Shown here in pieces: positions 1 through 9,309 of a stretch of 64,000 nt of DNA. The stretch covers positions 311,105-375,104 of the forward strand of contig NZ_JAIRDQ010000006.1 in the NCBI RefSeq assembly GCF_021458635.1, read 5' to 3'. The first letter of the stretch is position 1; each line of letters opens with the position of its first letter. This DNA comes from Bradyrhizobium monzae. GTDB taxonomy: Bacteria; Pseudomonadota; Alphaproteobacteria; Rhizobiales; Xanthobacteraceae. The translations under genes and the position numbers were made by a program. Below the pieces are notes generated by a model. That model searched no databases and was not told where the DNA came from. It worked only from the letters and a program-made list of their open reading frames with translations.

Positions 1-904
1 GCCCGATGTCGATGTCGAGCACCATCGCATGCATGGCCCAGCCCTGCGCGGTGTCGCCGATCTTCTCATGCTCCGACCAGGTGTCCGGCACCGACTTCGC
101 ATGCGCAACCATCTTCTTCAGGACGTTGAGCTTGTGCTCGAGCGACTGACGCGCAGGCCCCGAGGTGCGCGCCACCTTGTCGGAGAGCGCACGGATGAAC
201 TCATGGCCCTGCTCGGCGAGCAACTCGACGCTGTTGGTGGTGAGCAGCTGGTTGTAGCCCATCGCGGTCGAGATTGCGCGCTTGCCGCCATGCTCGATGC
301 CCGCCTGCACATCGTAATTGCCGGTGCCGCCGGTCTCGAACGAATAGACGCGCACCGCCTGCTCGCGCGTCAGCCCGGAGGCGAGCGCGTAGCGCGCATA
401 GACGCGCTTGAACTCGACCTCGGAGCTCGGCCGCTGCGGCGTGAATTGATAGAGATCCTGCGCGGCGCGCACGAGATCGGACGCGACCGGAAGCGGCTTG
501 CGCGTGGGGCGCTCCGGCGTTTCTTCGGGCTCGGGGTTCACCGGCCGCTTCGGCCCGTTGTAGAGCGGCGCCTGCTCCAGCACGTAATCGTCGAGCGTAA
601 TCTGCTGCCCGCTGCGCCGCTTGGCATTGCGGCCACGCCGCTTCTCCGAAATCTGGCTCCAATAGGCACTCGCCTCGGCATCGAAAGCGCCGCGGATCTG
701 CTGATATTCGGCCAGCTTGCGGCGATATTCGAGCACGGCCGGCGACGCGCCCCCGCTTTGAGCAAAAAACTGCGAGAGCAACTGGGCGTTGGCATTGCTG
801 ATCGCGGGCGGCAACGCGTCGGACTCGCCGCCACGCGCGGCGGGGACGAGCAGCACGAGCGCGAGTGGAACCAGCGCCAGATGTGTTCGAATCGAATGAT
901 GCAT
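1..904 (-). CDS. Secreted lysozyme-like (lytic transglycosylase fold) protein, 3' end cut by the window
   Basis: The frame opens with ATG at 904 and stays open to position 1, so the C-terminus lies outside the window. The N-terminus (MHHSIRTHLALVPLALVLLV) is a signal peptide, which puts the protein in the periplasm. A charged linker with runs of Pro and Glu follows. The C-terminal part contains SFETGGTGNYDVQAG and AISTAMGYNQLL, which resemble the catalytic Glu and the GYNQ substrate-binding segment of the SLT/lysozyme fold. I infer a peptidoglycan-acting or peptidoglycan-binding role; the exact family was not identified. It is divergent from nothing: the next gene (Nudix) reads the same way, 70 bp upstream. 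Confidence 0.6.
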   Translation of the reverse strand, partial: MHHSIRTHLALVPLALVLLVPAARGGESDALPPAISNANAQLLSQFFAQSGGASPAVLEYRRKLAEYQQIRGAFDAEASAYWSQISEKRRGRNAKRRSGQQITLDDYVLEQAPLYNGPKRPVNPEPEETPERPTRKPLPVASDLVRAAQDLYQFTPQRPSSEVEFKRVYARYALASGLTREQAVRVYSFETGGTGNYDVQAGIEHGGKRAISTAMGYNQLLTTNSVELLAEQGHEFIRALSDKVARTSGPARQSLEHKLNVLKKMVAHAKSVPDTWSEHEKIGDTAQGWAMHAMVLDIDIG

Positions 905-974
905 GCTGCCCTCTTAGCAGGCATCCGGTAACCGTCACGTTAACGCGCCGTTTACCACCTTTTCGCGCCTTGCG

Positions 975-1601
975 TTACTTCCAGGCGAATACCGGCTGTT
1001 CCAGGTCGGTGACACGGGTCTGTCGCCCCGCCAGCACCTCGCGGAACTGATAGATCAGCGCCGCCGTCGGCGCGTGGATCAGGCTCATCTGGTGATGGAA
1101 GCGGATCACGCGACGGCTGCTTTCGGCAATGGAAGTGAAATCGAAGGCGTCGTCGCGCTCGATCGTGTCGAGCGCGATGCGATGGACGGAGGCGACCTCG
1201 TCCGGGTTCGGCGCGATTGCATTGCTCTCGGCAGCCCACACCACGACCGGCGTGATCAGGTATCCGGAGCGCGTCGGATAGTCGTCGAGCAGGCCGAGCA
1301 CCGCGTGGGCGGGAAGCCTGAGCGCGAGCTCCTCGTCGAGCTCGCGCAGCGCCGCCTCGACCGGCGTCTCGCCGGCGTCGCAGCGTCCACCCGGCAGCGC
1401 CCATTGACCGCGATGGGAGCGCAAGCTCGATGCACGCCTGGTCAGCAGAAACGCGGTGTCGTCGCCGTCATTGGATGCAGTCAGCGCGAGCACCACCGCG
1501 GCGCGCTTCAGCGTTGGCGGCTCGACCGCATCAGGCAGTCGCGCGAATGACGCGCAGGCGTCTGCGATATTCCGTCTGGTGGCATCGCCGAAAGCTCTCA
1601 T
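975..1601 (-). CDS. Nudix hydrolase, NudL/CoA-pyrophosphatase-like
   Basis: This is a 208-residue protein with a complete Nudix box, GGRCDAGETPVEAALRELDE followed by E-L, giving the GX5EX7REUXEE pattern that binds the catalytic Mg2+. The segment just before it (LRSHRGQWALPGG) and the acidic DDYPTRSGYLITPVV stretch after it match the CoA-diphosphatase branch, which cleaves coenzyme A to phosphopantetheine and 3',5'-ADP. The length fits that branch. The substrate is inferred from these motifs, and another NDP-X compound is possible. It is divergent from the thioesterase gene at 1674. Confidence 0.8.
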   Translation of the reverse strand: MRAFGDATRRNIADACASFARLPDAVEPPTLKRAAVVLALTASNDGDDTAFLLTRRASSLRSHRGQWALPGGRCDAGETPVEAALRELDEELALRLPAHAVLGLLDDYPTRSGYLITPVVVWAAESNAIAPNPDEVASVHRIALDTIERDDAFDFTSIAESSRRVIRFHHQMSLIHAPTAALIYQFREVLAGRQTRVTDLEQPVFAWK

Positions 1602-1673
1602 GATGCTTGACTACACCAGGACCGCGCTCGATGAAACGAGGAGAGATCAAGCGTTGCAAGGATGGACGGAGCG

Positions 1674-2099
1674 ATGACCAGCAAGACCGCCGCAAAGCTC
1701 AAATCAGATGGCTGGACCATCCTGGAGACCACGGGCTTCATGCACCTGGTCGGCCCGTTGTGGGAGCGCAAGGTCGACGGCCAATATGAATTCGCACTCG
1801 CGACCGAAGACAAGCACCACAACCGCCGCGGCATGGTCCAGGGCGGCGTGATGATGACCTTCGCGGACCGCACTTGCGGCATGACCGCCCGCTACGTCTC
1901 CGGCAAGGAGTTCATGGCGACGGTGCAGCTCGACACGCACTTCGTCGAGGCCGGCCAGATCGGCGACATCCTGATCTCCCGCCCCCGCGTGGTGCGCGCG
2001 ACCCGCAGCCTGATCTTCATGAGCACCGAGGTCAGCGTGGACAATCGCTGCGTGGTGATGGCGAACGGCGTGTTCAAGGTCTTGAAGGGGCCGGCGTAG
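1674..2099 (+). CDS. PaaI-family hotdog thioesterase
   Basis: This small single-domain hotdog protein carries the segment HNRRGMVQGGVMMTFADRTC, the usual HGG/G-G-hotdog helix with an Asp or Asn nucleophile position in acyl-CoA thioesterases of the PaaI type. It would hydrolyse small or aromatic acyl-CoA esters in the cytoplasm. I chose the ATG at 1674 because GGACGGAG lies just before it. An in-frame ATG at 1662 would add four residues. No pathway neighbour indicates the substrate. Confidence 0.75.
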   Translation: MTSKTAAKLKSDGWTILETTGFMHLVGPLWERKVDGQYEFALATEDKHHNRRGMVQGGVMMTFADRTCGMTARYVSGKEFMATVQLDTHFVEAGQIGDILISRPRVVRATRSLIFMSTEVSVDNRCVVMANGVFKVLKGPA

Positions 2100-2107
2100 C
2101 GTCAACC

Positions 2108-2226
2108 TCGTCATTGCGAGGCGCTCGCGACAAATTTGCATAGCAATTTTGCGCTGATGCGACGAAGCAATCCAGAATCTTTCCGCGGACGCATTTCTGG
2201 ATTGCTTCGCTGCGCTCGCAATGGCG
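2108..2226. repeat. Imperfect palindromic intergenic repeat, family A
   Basis: The stretch begins with a cattgcgag motif and ends with its reverse complement (ctcgcaatg). Inside are two arms around a ccgcgg centre: gcaatccaga and tctggattgc. A second copy of the same family lies at 53223-53302, in a much cleaner form. It forms a long hairpin between the thioesterase and aldo/keto reductase genes. Confidence 0.75.
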
Positions 2227-2274
2227 GCTGTAGCTGGGCTATGCTGCCTCCATCAAAGTATCGAGGAAACACCC

Positions 2275-3297
2275 ATGCAATACCGCCAACTCGGCCGCTC
2301 CGGCCTCAAGGTCTCGCCGATCTGCTTGGGCACCATGATGTTCGGCGGGCCGACGGATGAAGCCGCATCAACGCGTATCATCGCCAAGGCGCATGAAGCC
2401 GGCATCAACTTCATCGACACCGCGGACGCCTATTCGAAGGGCGGCTCCGAGGAGGTCGTGGGACGTGCGATCGGCAACAACCGTCACGCCTGGGTGCTCG
2501 CCACCAAGCTCGCGAATCCCATGAACACCGGGCCGGGCAACGATCCCAATCGCGTCGGGCTGTCGCGGCGCTGGGTGTTGCAGGCGGCCGACGAGAGCCT
2601 GAAACGGCTCGGCACCGACCACATCGACATCTACTATCTGCACAAGGAGGACCATTCGACGCCGCTGGAGGAGACGGTGCGCGCGATGGGCGATCTGATC
2701 CGCGCCGGCAAGATCCGCTATTTCGGCGTCTCCAACTACCGCGCCTGGCGCGTCGCCGAGATCTGCAACATCTGCGACCGGCTCGGCATCGACCGTCCCG
2801 TGGCGAGCCAGCCCTATTACAACGCGATGAACCGCATGCCCGAGGTCGAGCACTTTCCGGCCTGCGCCTATTACGGCCTCGGCATCGTGCCCTACAGCCC
2901 GCTGGCGCGTGGCGTGCTCACCGGCAAGTACAAGCCGGACGCAGCACCCGACAAGGAAACGCGTGCCGGCCGCAACGACACCCGCATGATGCAGACGGAA
3001 TGGCGGCCGGAATCGCTCCACCTCGCGCAGGAGATCAAGACCCACGCAGAGAAGAACGGCATCACCGCCGGCCAGTTCGCGGTGGCCTGGGTGCTCAACT
3101 CCGCCTTCGTCTCGTCGATCGTCGCAGGCCCGCGCACGGAAGAGCAGTGGGATGGCTATATAAGCGCGCTCGACTATCGCTTTACTGCAGAGGATGAGGC
3201 ACTGATCGACCGGCTCGTCGTGGCGGGCCATCCGTCGACACCGGGCTACAACGACCCGGCCTATCCGATCGAGGGACGTCGCGCGCGGACGGCGTGA
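2275..3297 (+). CDS. Aldo/keto reductase
   Basis: This 340-residue NADPH-dependent oxidoreductase has a TIM-barrel fold. The family tetrad is visible: Asp in FIDTADAY, the Tyr of the same strand-helix, Lys in VLATKLAN, and His in YYLHKEDHST. The C-terminal half has the NADP-binding segment SPLARGVLTGKY and the QFAVAWVL helix. I chose ATG 2275 (MQYRQLGRSGLKVSPICLGT), the canonical N-terminus, with GAGGAAA upstream, over an in-frame ATG at 2221 that lies in repeat sequence. The physiological carbonyl substrate cannot be read from the sequence. The TPR gene follows 16 bp later and may be co-transcribed. Confidence 0.9.
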   Translation: MQYRQLGRSGLKVSPICLGTMMFGGPTDEAASTRIIAKAHEAGINFIDTADAYSKGGSEEVVGRAIGNNRHAWVLATKLANPMNTGPGNDPNRVGLSRRWVLQAADESLKRLGTDHIDIYYLHKEDHSTPLEETVRAMGDLIRAGKIRYFGVSNYRAWRVAEICNICDRLGIDRPVASQPYYNAMNRMPEVEHFPACAYYGLGIVPYSPLARGVLTGKYKPDAAPDKETRAGRNDTRMMQTEWRPESLHLAQEIKTHAEKNGITAGQFAVAWVLNSAFVSSIVAGPRTEEQWDGYISALDYRFTAEDEALIDRLVVAGHPSTPGYNDPAYPIEGRRARTA

Positions 3298-3313
3298 ACT
3301 TTCGGAGACAACG

Positions 3314-4627
3314 ATGCCGCTTGAAGACCGCTACGGCCTGCCGCTCTCCACCACCTCCGATTCCGCCGCGTCCGCCTATCGCGAGGGCGTCGATCTCATG
3401 CTTGCCGGCTGGACCGGCACGGCGGAGGCGCTGGAGCGCGCGATCGCCGCCGATCCGGATTTCGCGCTTCCTCACATTGCTCGCGCCCGCGTGCATGCGT
3501 TCTACCAGCAGGGCGATCTTGCGCGGCAGAAGGCGGCACTGGCGCGCGAGCTTGTGGCCAGGCGCGGCACTGAGCGCGAGCGCTCGCATGTCGAGACGCT
3601 GGCGCTCGCGATCGAGGGACGCGGGCCCGACGCGATCGCGGCGATGTCTGGGCACATCGAGCGCTGGCCGCGCGATGCCGTGGTGCTGTCGCTGCCGCTT
3701 GGCGCATTCGGCCTGTTCGCTTTCTCCGGCATGGCCGATCACGACCGCGCGCGGCATGAGCTCTGCGAACGCGTCGCGCATCACTACGGTGAGGACTGGT
3801 GGTTTCTCACCATGGCCGGCTGGGCGATGACCGAGAATGGCGACGTCGCACGCGGCCGCGCCGTCACCGAGCGCGGTTTTGACCTCCGCCGGGCCAATGC
3901 CCACGCTGCCCATGCTGTGTTGCACGCGATGTTCGAAGATGGCTCGATCGAGGCCGCCGATCGTCTCGTCGACGAGTGGATTCCGACTTATGACCGCGCC
4001 GGCATCCTGCACGGCCATATCCTCTGGCACCAGGCGCTCGGCGCGCTCGAGCATGGCGATGCGGCACGGGCGCTTGCGATCTATGCGGATGTGCTGCAGC
4101 CCTCCGCCACGCAGGCGCCGCCGCTCAACGTCATCACCGACAGCGCCTCGCTGCTCTGGCGCCTCTCGGCCTACGGCCACGCCGTGCCGAGGGCGCTTTG
4201 GGTCGAGGCCGACGCCACCGCGCAAAAACTGTTTCCGAAATCAAGCCTGCCCTTCGCCGACGTCCATATGGCGCTGTTCGCGGCCGCGACGCAAAATCCC
4301 GAGGCACTGGCCGCGCGTCTTGCTGTGGTCGAGCAGCGGCTCAGCGAGGGCAAGCTGCCGGCCGGCCCCGTGGTGCCGGCAATCTGTCGCGCGCTGGCGG
4401 CCTTCGCGGATGAGGATTACGCGGCTTGCGTGCGCGAGCTCGCGCCCGTCCTCGCTGAGGTCGTGCGCATCGGCGGCAGCCATGCCCAGCGCGAGCTGAT
4501 CGAGGACACTTTCCTCGTCGCCCTGATGCGCAGCGGCGAACTGCCCCGCGCCCGCAGCCTGCTCGATGCGCGCCTGCACCGCCGCCCGTCCTTGCGCGAT
4601 ACGCGCTGGCAGGCGGCGACGGGCTAG
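3314..4627 (+). CDS. Tetratricopeptide-repeat protein (TTC38-like)
   Basis: The 437-residue cytoplasmic protein has no signal peptide and is built of helical pairs. Clear TPR-type repeats are EALERAIAADPDFALPHIAR near residues 38-60, GDAARALAIYADVLQ near 255, and the C-terminal GELPRARSLLDARL. The overall order, with DWWFLTMAGWAMTENGD in the middle, resembles TTC38-family proteins of bacteria, whose biochemical function is unknown. The start at 3314 has GGAGACAACG just upstream. It is closely spaced after the aldo/keto reductase, so the two probably share a transcript. Confidence 0.7.
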   Translation: MPLEDRYGLPLSTTSDSAASAYREGVDLMLAGWTGTAEALERAIAADPDFALPHIARARVHAFYQQGDLARQKAALARELVARRGTERERSHVETLALAIEGRGPDAIAAMSGHIERWPRDAVVLSLPLGAFGLFAFSGMADHDRARHELCERVAHHYGEDWWFLTMAGWAMTENGDVARGRAVTERGFDLRRANAHAAHAVLHAMFEDGSIEAADRLVDEWIPTYDRAGILHGHILWHQALGALEHGDAARALAIYADVLQPSATQAPPLNVITDSASLLWRLSAYGHAVPRALWVEADATAQKLFPKSSLPFADVHMALFAAATQNPEALAARLAVVEQRLSEGKLPAGPVVPAICRALAAFADEDYAACVRELAPVLAEVVRIGGSHAQRELIEDTFLVALMRSGELPRARSLLDARLHRRPSLRDTRWQAATG

Positions 4628-4817
4628 CTCTGCCACGAAAAAAACACCGGTCTGGCGGCAAGTGCCTGCCGGGACGGGTTGGGGTCAGCGAGGCGAATCG
4701 CCGATGGGTGGCGCGGTGGTATTCCAGTCGGGATTGGCGGAGCAAACGGGATCGCAACCAATTTGCGGTTCGATGGTTATTGGGCGGAACTTTCGCCCGT
4801 CCGTGGCCCCTTGGCAC

Positions 4818-5411
4818 ATGAGCCTGACGATGCGCCTCCGCCGACCGGTCCTGGCTGCACTCCTCGTCTTGGCCGCAAGCCCTTGTTTTGCCGAGTCTTC
4901 CAGCGCGATCCCCATCAACAACAACCCGCCGGCGCAGCAGAACTCCCTCATGGACGTGCTGGCGCTGATGTCGGGTCATTGCAAGACGCTGAAGGTCGCC
5001 GGGCGCCCCTTTGCCTGCAAGACCGTGGCCTTCGCCCATGACGACAAGGGCCGAGTCAATTTCGCGGTCGCCGTCGACGACCCCAGCGACGAGAACCACG
5101 TCGTGTCGTTCTCGGGCGAGAACGGCAAACGGGCCGACGACAATTCCTATGAGCTGCCGGTCGACCGCATGCTGCTCAACTCCAAGAACCGGCCGAAGGT
5201 CGACGGCCTGCCGGTGCCGGCGGCGCAGACCTCCACCGGGTCCTGCCGCCAGACCGGCAATTTCGCCGCCAGGAAGGTGAACGATGTCACCTGCTCCGCG
5301 ACCGACAGCGAAGGCCGCAAGTACGAGCTGCTGTTCGTCTCCGACGGCACGCCGGTGAGTGTGCGCCGCATCAGGCAGTCGTCGCCCTCGTTCCAGGATC
5401 CGTTCAAGTAA
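4818..5411 (+). CDS. Small secreted protein of unknown function
   Basis: From ATG 4818 the protein is 197 residues with a typical Sec signal peptide: two Arg, a hydrophobic PVLAALLVLAASP core, and a CFA/ES cleavage site near residue 25. An alternative start is ATG 4830. The mature part holds four to five Cys residues (HCKTLK, FACK, GSCRQ, VTCSA), suggesting disulfides in the periplasm. No family was recognised. Upstream, the open frame continues to 4566 but runs into the TPR gene, so I did not use those starts. Confidence 0.6.
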   Translation: MSLTMRLRRPVLAALLVLAASPCFAESSSAIPINNNPPAQQNSLMDVLALMSGHCKTLKVAGRPFACKTVAFAHDDKGRVNFAVAVDDPSDENHVVSFSGENGKRADDNSYELPVDRMLLNSKNRPKVDGLPVPAAQTSTGSCRQTGNFAARKVNDVTCSATDSEGRKYELLFVSDGTPVSVRRIRQSSPSFQDPFK

Positions 5412-5777
5412 ACGATTGGTCGCGGCGTAGCATTTCACACACGCTTCGCATCGTCCCGGCCTTCGCCAGGACGACTTCGGCGAGACGCGATGGCGATGAT
5501 TGCATCGCCGCGAAAGATGCACGGCGCTCATAAATCCCGCCAAACAATTCATTTGCTTTGTCGGCCGCCAAATCCGACTTTCGTACGAAATAACACGACA
5601 CAATCCCGGGGGGATGCTGCGCTCGCCTGACCCGCGCATCATTTCATCGATCTCGCTCTCCGATCAGACGTCCGACGCTGACAGTCCGGCAATGCAATTG
5701 CCGGATCGTTGCGTCATGGCGGAGTGCGAGTACGCCATCTGCCGTCCAAAGTACCGAACCAAGAGAGGGGACCGTTC
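5412..5777. other. Gene-free interval upstream of the tannase-family gene
   Basis: No credible coding sequence was seen in these 366 bp. A hairpin at 5453-5472 (gtcccggc / gccaggac, one mismatch, loop cttc) may terminate the upstream gene. The rest is lower in GC around 5530-5600 and presumably holds the promoter for the esterase gene. I could not identify a defined -35/-10 pair. Confidence 0.4.
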
Positions 5778-7574
5778 ATGACAGTCAAGCGTGCCAGTAG
5801 TCCATCGATATCCACCGGAAGGATCGCGCTCGCTCTTGCAGCGGCCGCGATACTGCTTGCGCCCAATACGCGCGTCAGCGCCGCGGGTCTCAAGGACCTA
5901 CCGTCGATCGTCCCGGTAATGACGTGCAGCTCGCTCGTCGGCGTCGATCTGAGCGACGTCGGCAAGAAGGTCGGCGGCACGGTCACCATCACCGCGGCGA
6001 CGATCGTGCCGGCGTCGGCGACGAATCCGGCCGACTATTGTGGCGTGCGCGGCAATATCGGGCCCGGCACCAACTCCATCGTGATGCGCCTGCCGACCAA
6101 CGCCTGGACGCAGCGCTATCTCCAGACCGGCTGCGGCGGCGAGTGCGGCAACGACAACATCAGCTACACGCAATCGACAGGCTGCGTGCCGATCACCAAC
6201 GGCACAATCGCGAGCGCCACGACCAATATGGGCCACACCGGTGCGCAGGGGCCGACCTGGTCCGTCAACAATCCGCAGGCGCAGATCGACTTCGCCTTTC
6301 GCGGCGTGCACGTCGCTTCCGAGGCCGCGAAGGCGGTCATCGCAAAATTCTATGGCAAGAAGCCGGCCTACTCCTATTTCAGCGGCTGCTCGGACGGCGG
6401 CCGCGAGGCGCTGATGGCGGCGCAGCGCTACCCGCACGATTTCGACGGCATCGCAGCCGGCGCGCCGGCGAGCGACATGGACGTCCAGAACACCTATCAC
6501 CACGGCTGGCGCGTCCTCACCAACCAGACCACGCCCGGCACGATCCCGATTCCGGCCAGGAACACCTATGTCCTGCTGGCTTCCAAGCTCGCTTATATCC
6601 ACGCCAAGACGGTGGCCGCCTGCGATGCGATCGACGGTGTCGTCGACGGCGTGATCGACGATCCCAGAGCTTGCAACTTCGACACCCGGACGCTGGTGTG
6701 CAGCAACAATAGCAACGAGACCGGCTGCCTGACGCAGGCGGAGGCCGACGTCGTCCGCCGCATCCACGACGGCGCGGTGACGGCCGACGGCCAGCGGCTC
6801 GAACCCACAGCCAATTCCGAATGGGGCGGCGAACTCGACTGGAGCCTGTTCGTGCCGGCATCCCAGGGTGCCTCCGTCGGCAGCGAGAATTTCGTGACCT
6901 CGTGGGCCGCCTACAAGACCTTCTTCAATACCTACAATGCGAGCTGGACGCTGAACGACCTCAAGCTCACCGTGCCGGGCTTCAACAACACGGTGGCAAG
7001 CTCGACAGTCTATGCCGCGAACAATCCGGACCTCGGGCGGTTCGCGCGTCACGGCGGCAAACTGCTGCTGTGGCACGGCTGGTCGGATCAGCACATCCCG
7101 CCGCGCGGCACCATCAAGTACTGGCACGCGGCGAACGATTTGCTGGGCGACGATCAAGTCAACAGGTTCGCCAGGTTCTATCTCTTCCCCGGCATGGCGC
7201 ATTGCGGCAGCGGGCTCGGGCCGAACACCTTCGACATCGTCACGCCGCTAATGTCCTGGGTCGAAACCAACAGCGCACCGAACGCGATCGTCGCCGCCAA
7301 CAATTCGACCGCGACCTCGCGCCCGGTCTATCCCTATCCAGCCGTGGCGCGGCTGAAGGCACCCGGACTCGATCCGAAGGTGGCCGCCAACTTTGTCGCC
7401 TACACGCCGAAGAAGGAGCCGCCGGTCAGCGAGTTCGTGGGGAATTATCTGTTCTCGCCCGACTACCCGCAGGCGAAATGCCAAGCCGAGGGGACCACGC
7501 TCGTCTGCACCAACGACAAGCGTCACGATGACGGGCATGGCGACGACGGGCGCCACGACGAAGCCCAGAGGTGA
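5778..7574 (+). CDS. Secreted tannase/feruloyl-esterase family protein
   Basis: This 598-residue protein has a Sec signal peptide ending near TRVSA/AG. The alpha/beta-hydrolase active site is present: the nucleophile Ser (about residue 205) lies in SGCSDGGREAL, the acid Asp in WHGWSDQHIPP, and the His in GMAHCG. The Cys before the Ser and the one after the His form the CS-D-HC disulfide signature of the tannase/feruloyl esterase family. It would cleave ester bonds of galloyl or hydroxycinnamoyl compounds from plant material outside the cytoplasm. The start is set by AAGAGAGGGG at 5761. The exact ester specificity is unknown. A hairpin terminator follows. Confidence 0.85.
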   Translation: MTVKRASSPSISTGRIALALAAAAILLAPNTRVSAAGLKDLPSIVPVMTCSSLVGVDLSDVGKKVGGTVTITAATIVPASATNPADYCGVRGNIGPGTNSIVMRLPTNAWTQRYLQTGCGGECGNDNISYTQSTGCVPITNGTIASATTNMGHTGAQGPTWSVNNPQAQIDFAFRGVHVASEAAKAVIAKFYGKKPAYSYFSGCSDGGREALMAAQRYPHDFDGIAAGAPASDMDVQNTYHHGWRVLTNQTTPGTIPIPARNTYVLLASKLAYIHAKTVAACDAIDGVVDGVIDDPRACNFDTRTLVCSNNSNETGCLTQAEADVVRRIHDGAVTADGQRLEPTANSEWGGELDWSLFVPASQGASVGSENFVTSWAAYKTFFNTYNASWTLNDLKLTVPGFNNTVASSTVYAANNPDLGRFARHGGKLLLWHGWSDQHIPPRGTIKYWHAANDLLGDDQVNRFARFYLFPGMAHCGSGLGPNTFDIVTPLMSWVETNSAPNAIVAANNSTATSRPVYPYPAVARLKAPGLDPKVAANFVAYTPKKEPPVSEFVGNYLFSPDYPQAKCQAEGTTLVCTNDKRHDDGHGDDGRHDEAQR

Positions 7575-7583
7575 CGCCGCTGC

Positions 7584-7626
7584 GCTGCGCGCCACGCCCG
7601 GCAGGGGCAGGCGCGCAGCGTCTTTT
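7584..7626 (+). terminator. Rho-independent terminator after the tannase-family gene
   Basis: A perfect 10-bp stem (gctgcgcgcc at 7584-7593 with ggcgcgcagc at 7610-7619), 16-nt loop, followed by gtctttt. It lies 10 bp after the esterase stop codon and just before the GspN-like gene. Confidence 0.6.
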
Positions 7627-7638
7627 CCGCATTCTCAA

Positions 7639-8283
7639 ATGGCACGGATAGTGACGATGGGTTTCCCGGCGCTCGTCCTGACGAGCCTGCTCGTGATTGG
7701 CCAGGCGAGATTGGTGGCGGCACTGCCCGGCAGCGAAACCGGCCAAGACCAGGCGCCTGAGCAGACGCGTCGCGACGGCAATCCCCTGTGGGCGGTACCG
7801 CTCGCCGCGCTCGGCGCAACCGGCGGCCGCCCGATCTTCACACCCGCGCGCCGTGCGCCGCAACCGCCGGCGACGGAAGCTTCGCCAACATCCGTTCCGC
7901 AGCAGTCGCAGGCGGCACTCGACAGGCCGGCTCTCTCGCTGCTCGGAACGGTGACGGCAGGCGACGGACCCGACGGGATCGGCATCTTCATCGACGATAT
8001 CGCCAAGCGCGCGCTACGTCTCAGGACCGGCGAGCAGCATGATGGCTGGGCGCTCCGGCGGGTGCAGCGCGGCCGGGTCGTGATGGAAAAGATCGGCATG
8101 CGCGTGACACTGGTGCTGGCGCCGCGCGACAGCACGCCGCCCACAGCCCCTGCTCTCCCTGCGTCGGTGCCGCGACCCGCAGCGGAGCCGACCGCGGCGC
8201 GGCCGGGGACGCCCGCACCCGTGCCCGTCGCAGCGTTCGACTGGACCTCGATCCTGCGGCAGGGCGAAGCCGGATCGCATTAG
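7639..8283 (+). CDS. GspN/GspC-like type II secretion protein (tentative)
   Basis: The 214-residue protein has one N-terminal hydrophobic segment (FPALVLTSLLVIGQ), then the phrase NPLWAVPLAALGATGGRPIF, which resembles bradyrhizobial proteins annotated GspN. A short beta-rich domain (ALSLLGTVTAGDGPDGIGIF) follows, like the homology region of GspC/GspN, and then a Pro/Ala-rich tail ending DWTSILRQGE. Such proteins link the inner-membrane platform to the secretin in type II secretion. No other gsp gene is in the window, so it is an orphan here. It sits next to a secreted esterase, a plausible client. Start chosen at ATG 7639; no strong ribosome-binding site. Confidence 0.45.
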   Translation: MARIVTMGFPALVLTSLLVIGQARLVAALPGSETGQDQAPEQTRRDGNPLWAVPLAALGATGGRPIFTPARRAPQPPATEASPTSVPQQSQAALDRPALSLLGTVTAGDGPDGIGIFIDDIAKRALRLRTGEQHDGWALRRVQRGRVVMEKIGMRVTLVLAPRDSTPPTAPALPASVPRPAAEPTAARPGTPAPVPVAAFDWTSILRQGEAGSH

Positions 8284-8409
8284 TTGCAGCACGCCCGGCC
8301 TTCGCGCCGCCTTCCCGCACGAGTTGAATGTTCGGGCCGTCGCGTGCAGTCTGGCCAACACAAACGCCGGCCCAATAAAGTCCGGTGACAGACGGTGCCG
8401 GGGGCGGGA

Positions 8410-9309
8410 ATGCGGATCGATTTTCTGGGCTTGCAGGCCTTCGTCAGCGTGGCCGAGCGCGGCAGCTTTTTGCGCGCCGCGGCTCATCTCAATCTGTCGC
8501 AGACGGCACTGAGCCACCGGATGAAGAAGTTCGAGGAGGATCTCGGCGTCGCGCTGTTCGTGCGCACGACCCGGCAGGTCTCGCTCACGCCGGTGGGCCT
8601 CGAACTCTTGCCGAAAGCCTGCGCGCTGCTCGACGAACTGTCCGACACGCTCGAAGGCGTACGCGGGCAAGGCGCCAAGAAGGTCGAGCGCGTCACCATC
8701 GGATGCCTGCCCACGATTGCGGCCTATCAGCTGCCGCGGGTGCTGCGCGATTTCAGCGCGGCCTTCCCGAACGTGTCGGTGAAGATCTACGACAATTCGG
8801 CGCGCGAGATCGCGCAGCTGGTGCAATCCGGCACCGCCGAGTTCGGCCTGACCATCGTGTCGCCGAACGTCGCCGACGTCGAGGTCAAGGTCTTGGCCAA
8901 GGAGCCCTTCGTCCTGCTGTGCGCCAAGGATGACCCATTGGCCAGGCGCCGCTTCATCAACTGGTCGCAGCTCGGCAATGCGCCGTTGATCCGGATCAGC
9001 CCGCAGGCGGGCAACCGCGTGCTGATCGACGATGCGCTCGGGCACCGCCGCGAGAAGCTGAATTGGCGTTACGAGGTCCAGCATCTCCAGACCGCGGTTG
9101 GAATGGTGCTGTCGCATGTCGGCATCGCCATCGTGCCCAAGATCGCCGGCAGCCTGCCGGGCGTGTCCGGCCTCGCCGCCGTACCGCTGCGCAACCCCAG
9201 CATTCACCGCAGCCTCGGCGTCATCACCCGGCGCGACCGGCCGCTATCGCGCACCGCGCAAGCTCTGCTACATATGGTACGCCAGCATTTCCTCTCATTG
9301 TTGAGGTGA
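8410..9309 (+). CDS. LysR-family transcriptional regulator
   Basis: The N-terminus (MRIDFLGLQAFVSVAERGSF, then RAAAHLNLSQTALSHRMKKF) is the winged helix-turn-helix of LysR regulators. The remaining 200 residues are the periplasmic-binding-like effector domain, with RVTIGCLPTIAAYQLPRVL opening the first lobe. Length (299 residues) is normal. ATG 8410 has a GGGGGCGGGA tract in front, and a GTG at 8395 is an alternative. The target cannot be read directly; the cysteine hydrolase gene downstream is on the same strand, so the usual divergent target is missing. Confidence 0.85.
   Translation: MRIDFLGLQAFVSVAERGSFLRAAAHLNLSQTALSHRMKKFEEDLGVALFVRTTRQVSLTPVGLELLPKACALLDELSDTLEGVRGQGAKKVERVTIGCLPTIAAYQLPRVLRDFSAAFPNVSVKIYDNSAREIAQLVQSGTAEFGLTIVSPNVADVEVKVLAKEPFVLLCAKDDPLARRRFINWSQLGNAPLIRISPQAGNRVLIDDALGHRREKLNWRYEVQHLQTAVGMVLSHVGIAIVPKIAGSLPGVSGLAAVPLRNPSIHRSLGVITRRDRPLSRTAQALLHMVRQHFLSLLR

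Noticed and set aside
201..938. 245-codon minus-strand frame at the left end
   Set aside because: It is Arg/Ala-rich without motifs; the overlapping frame starting at 904 has a signal peptide and a lysozyme-like region.
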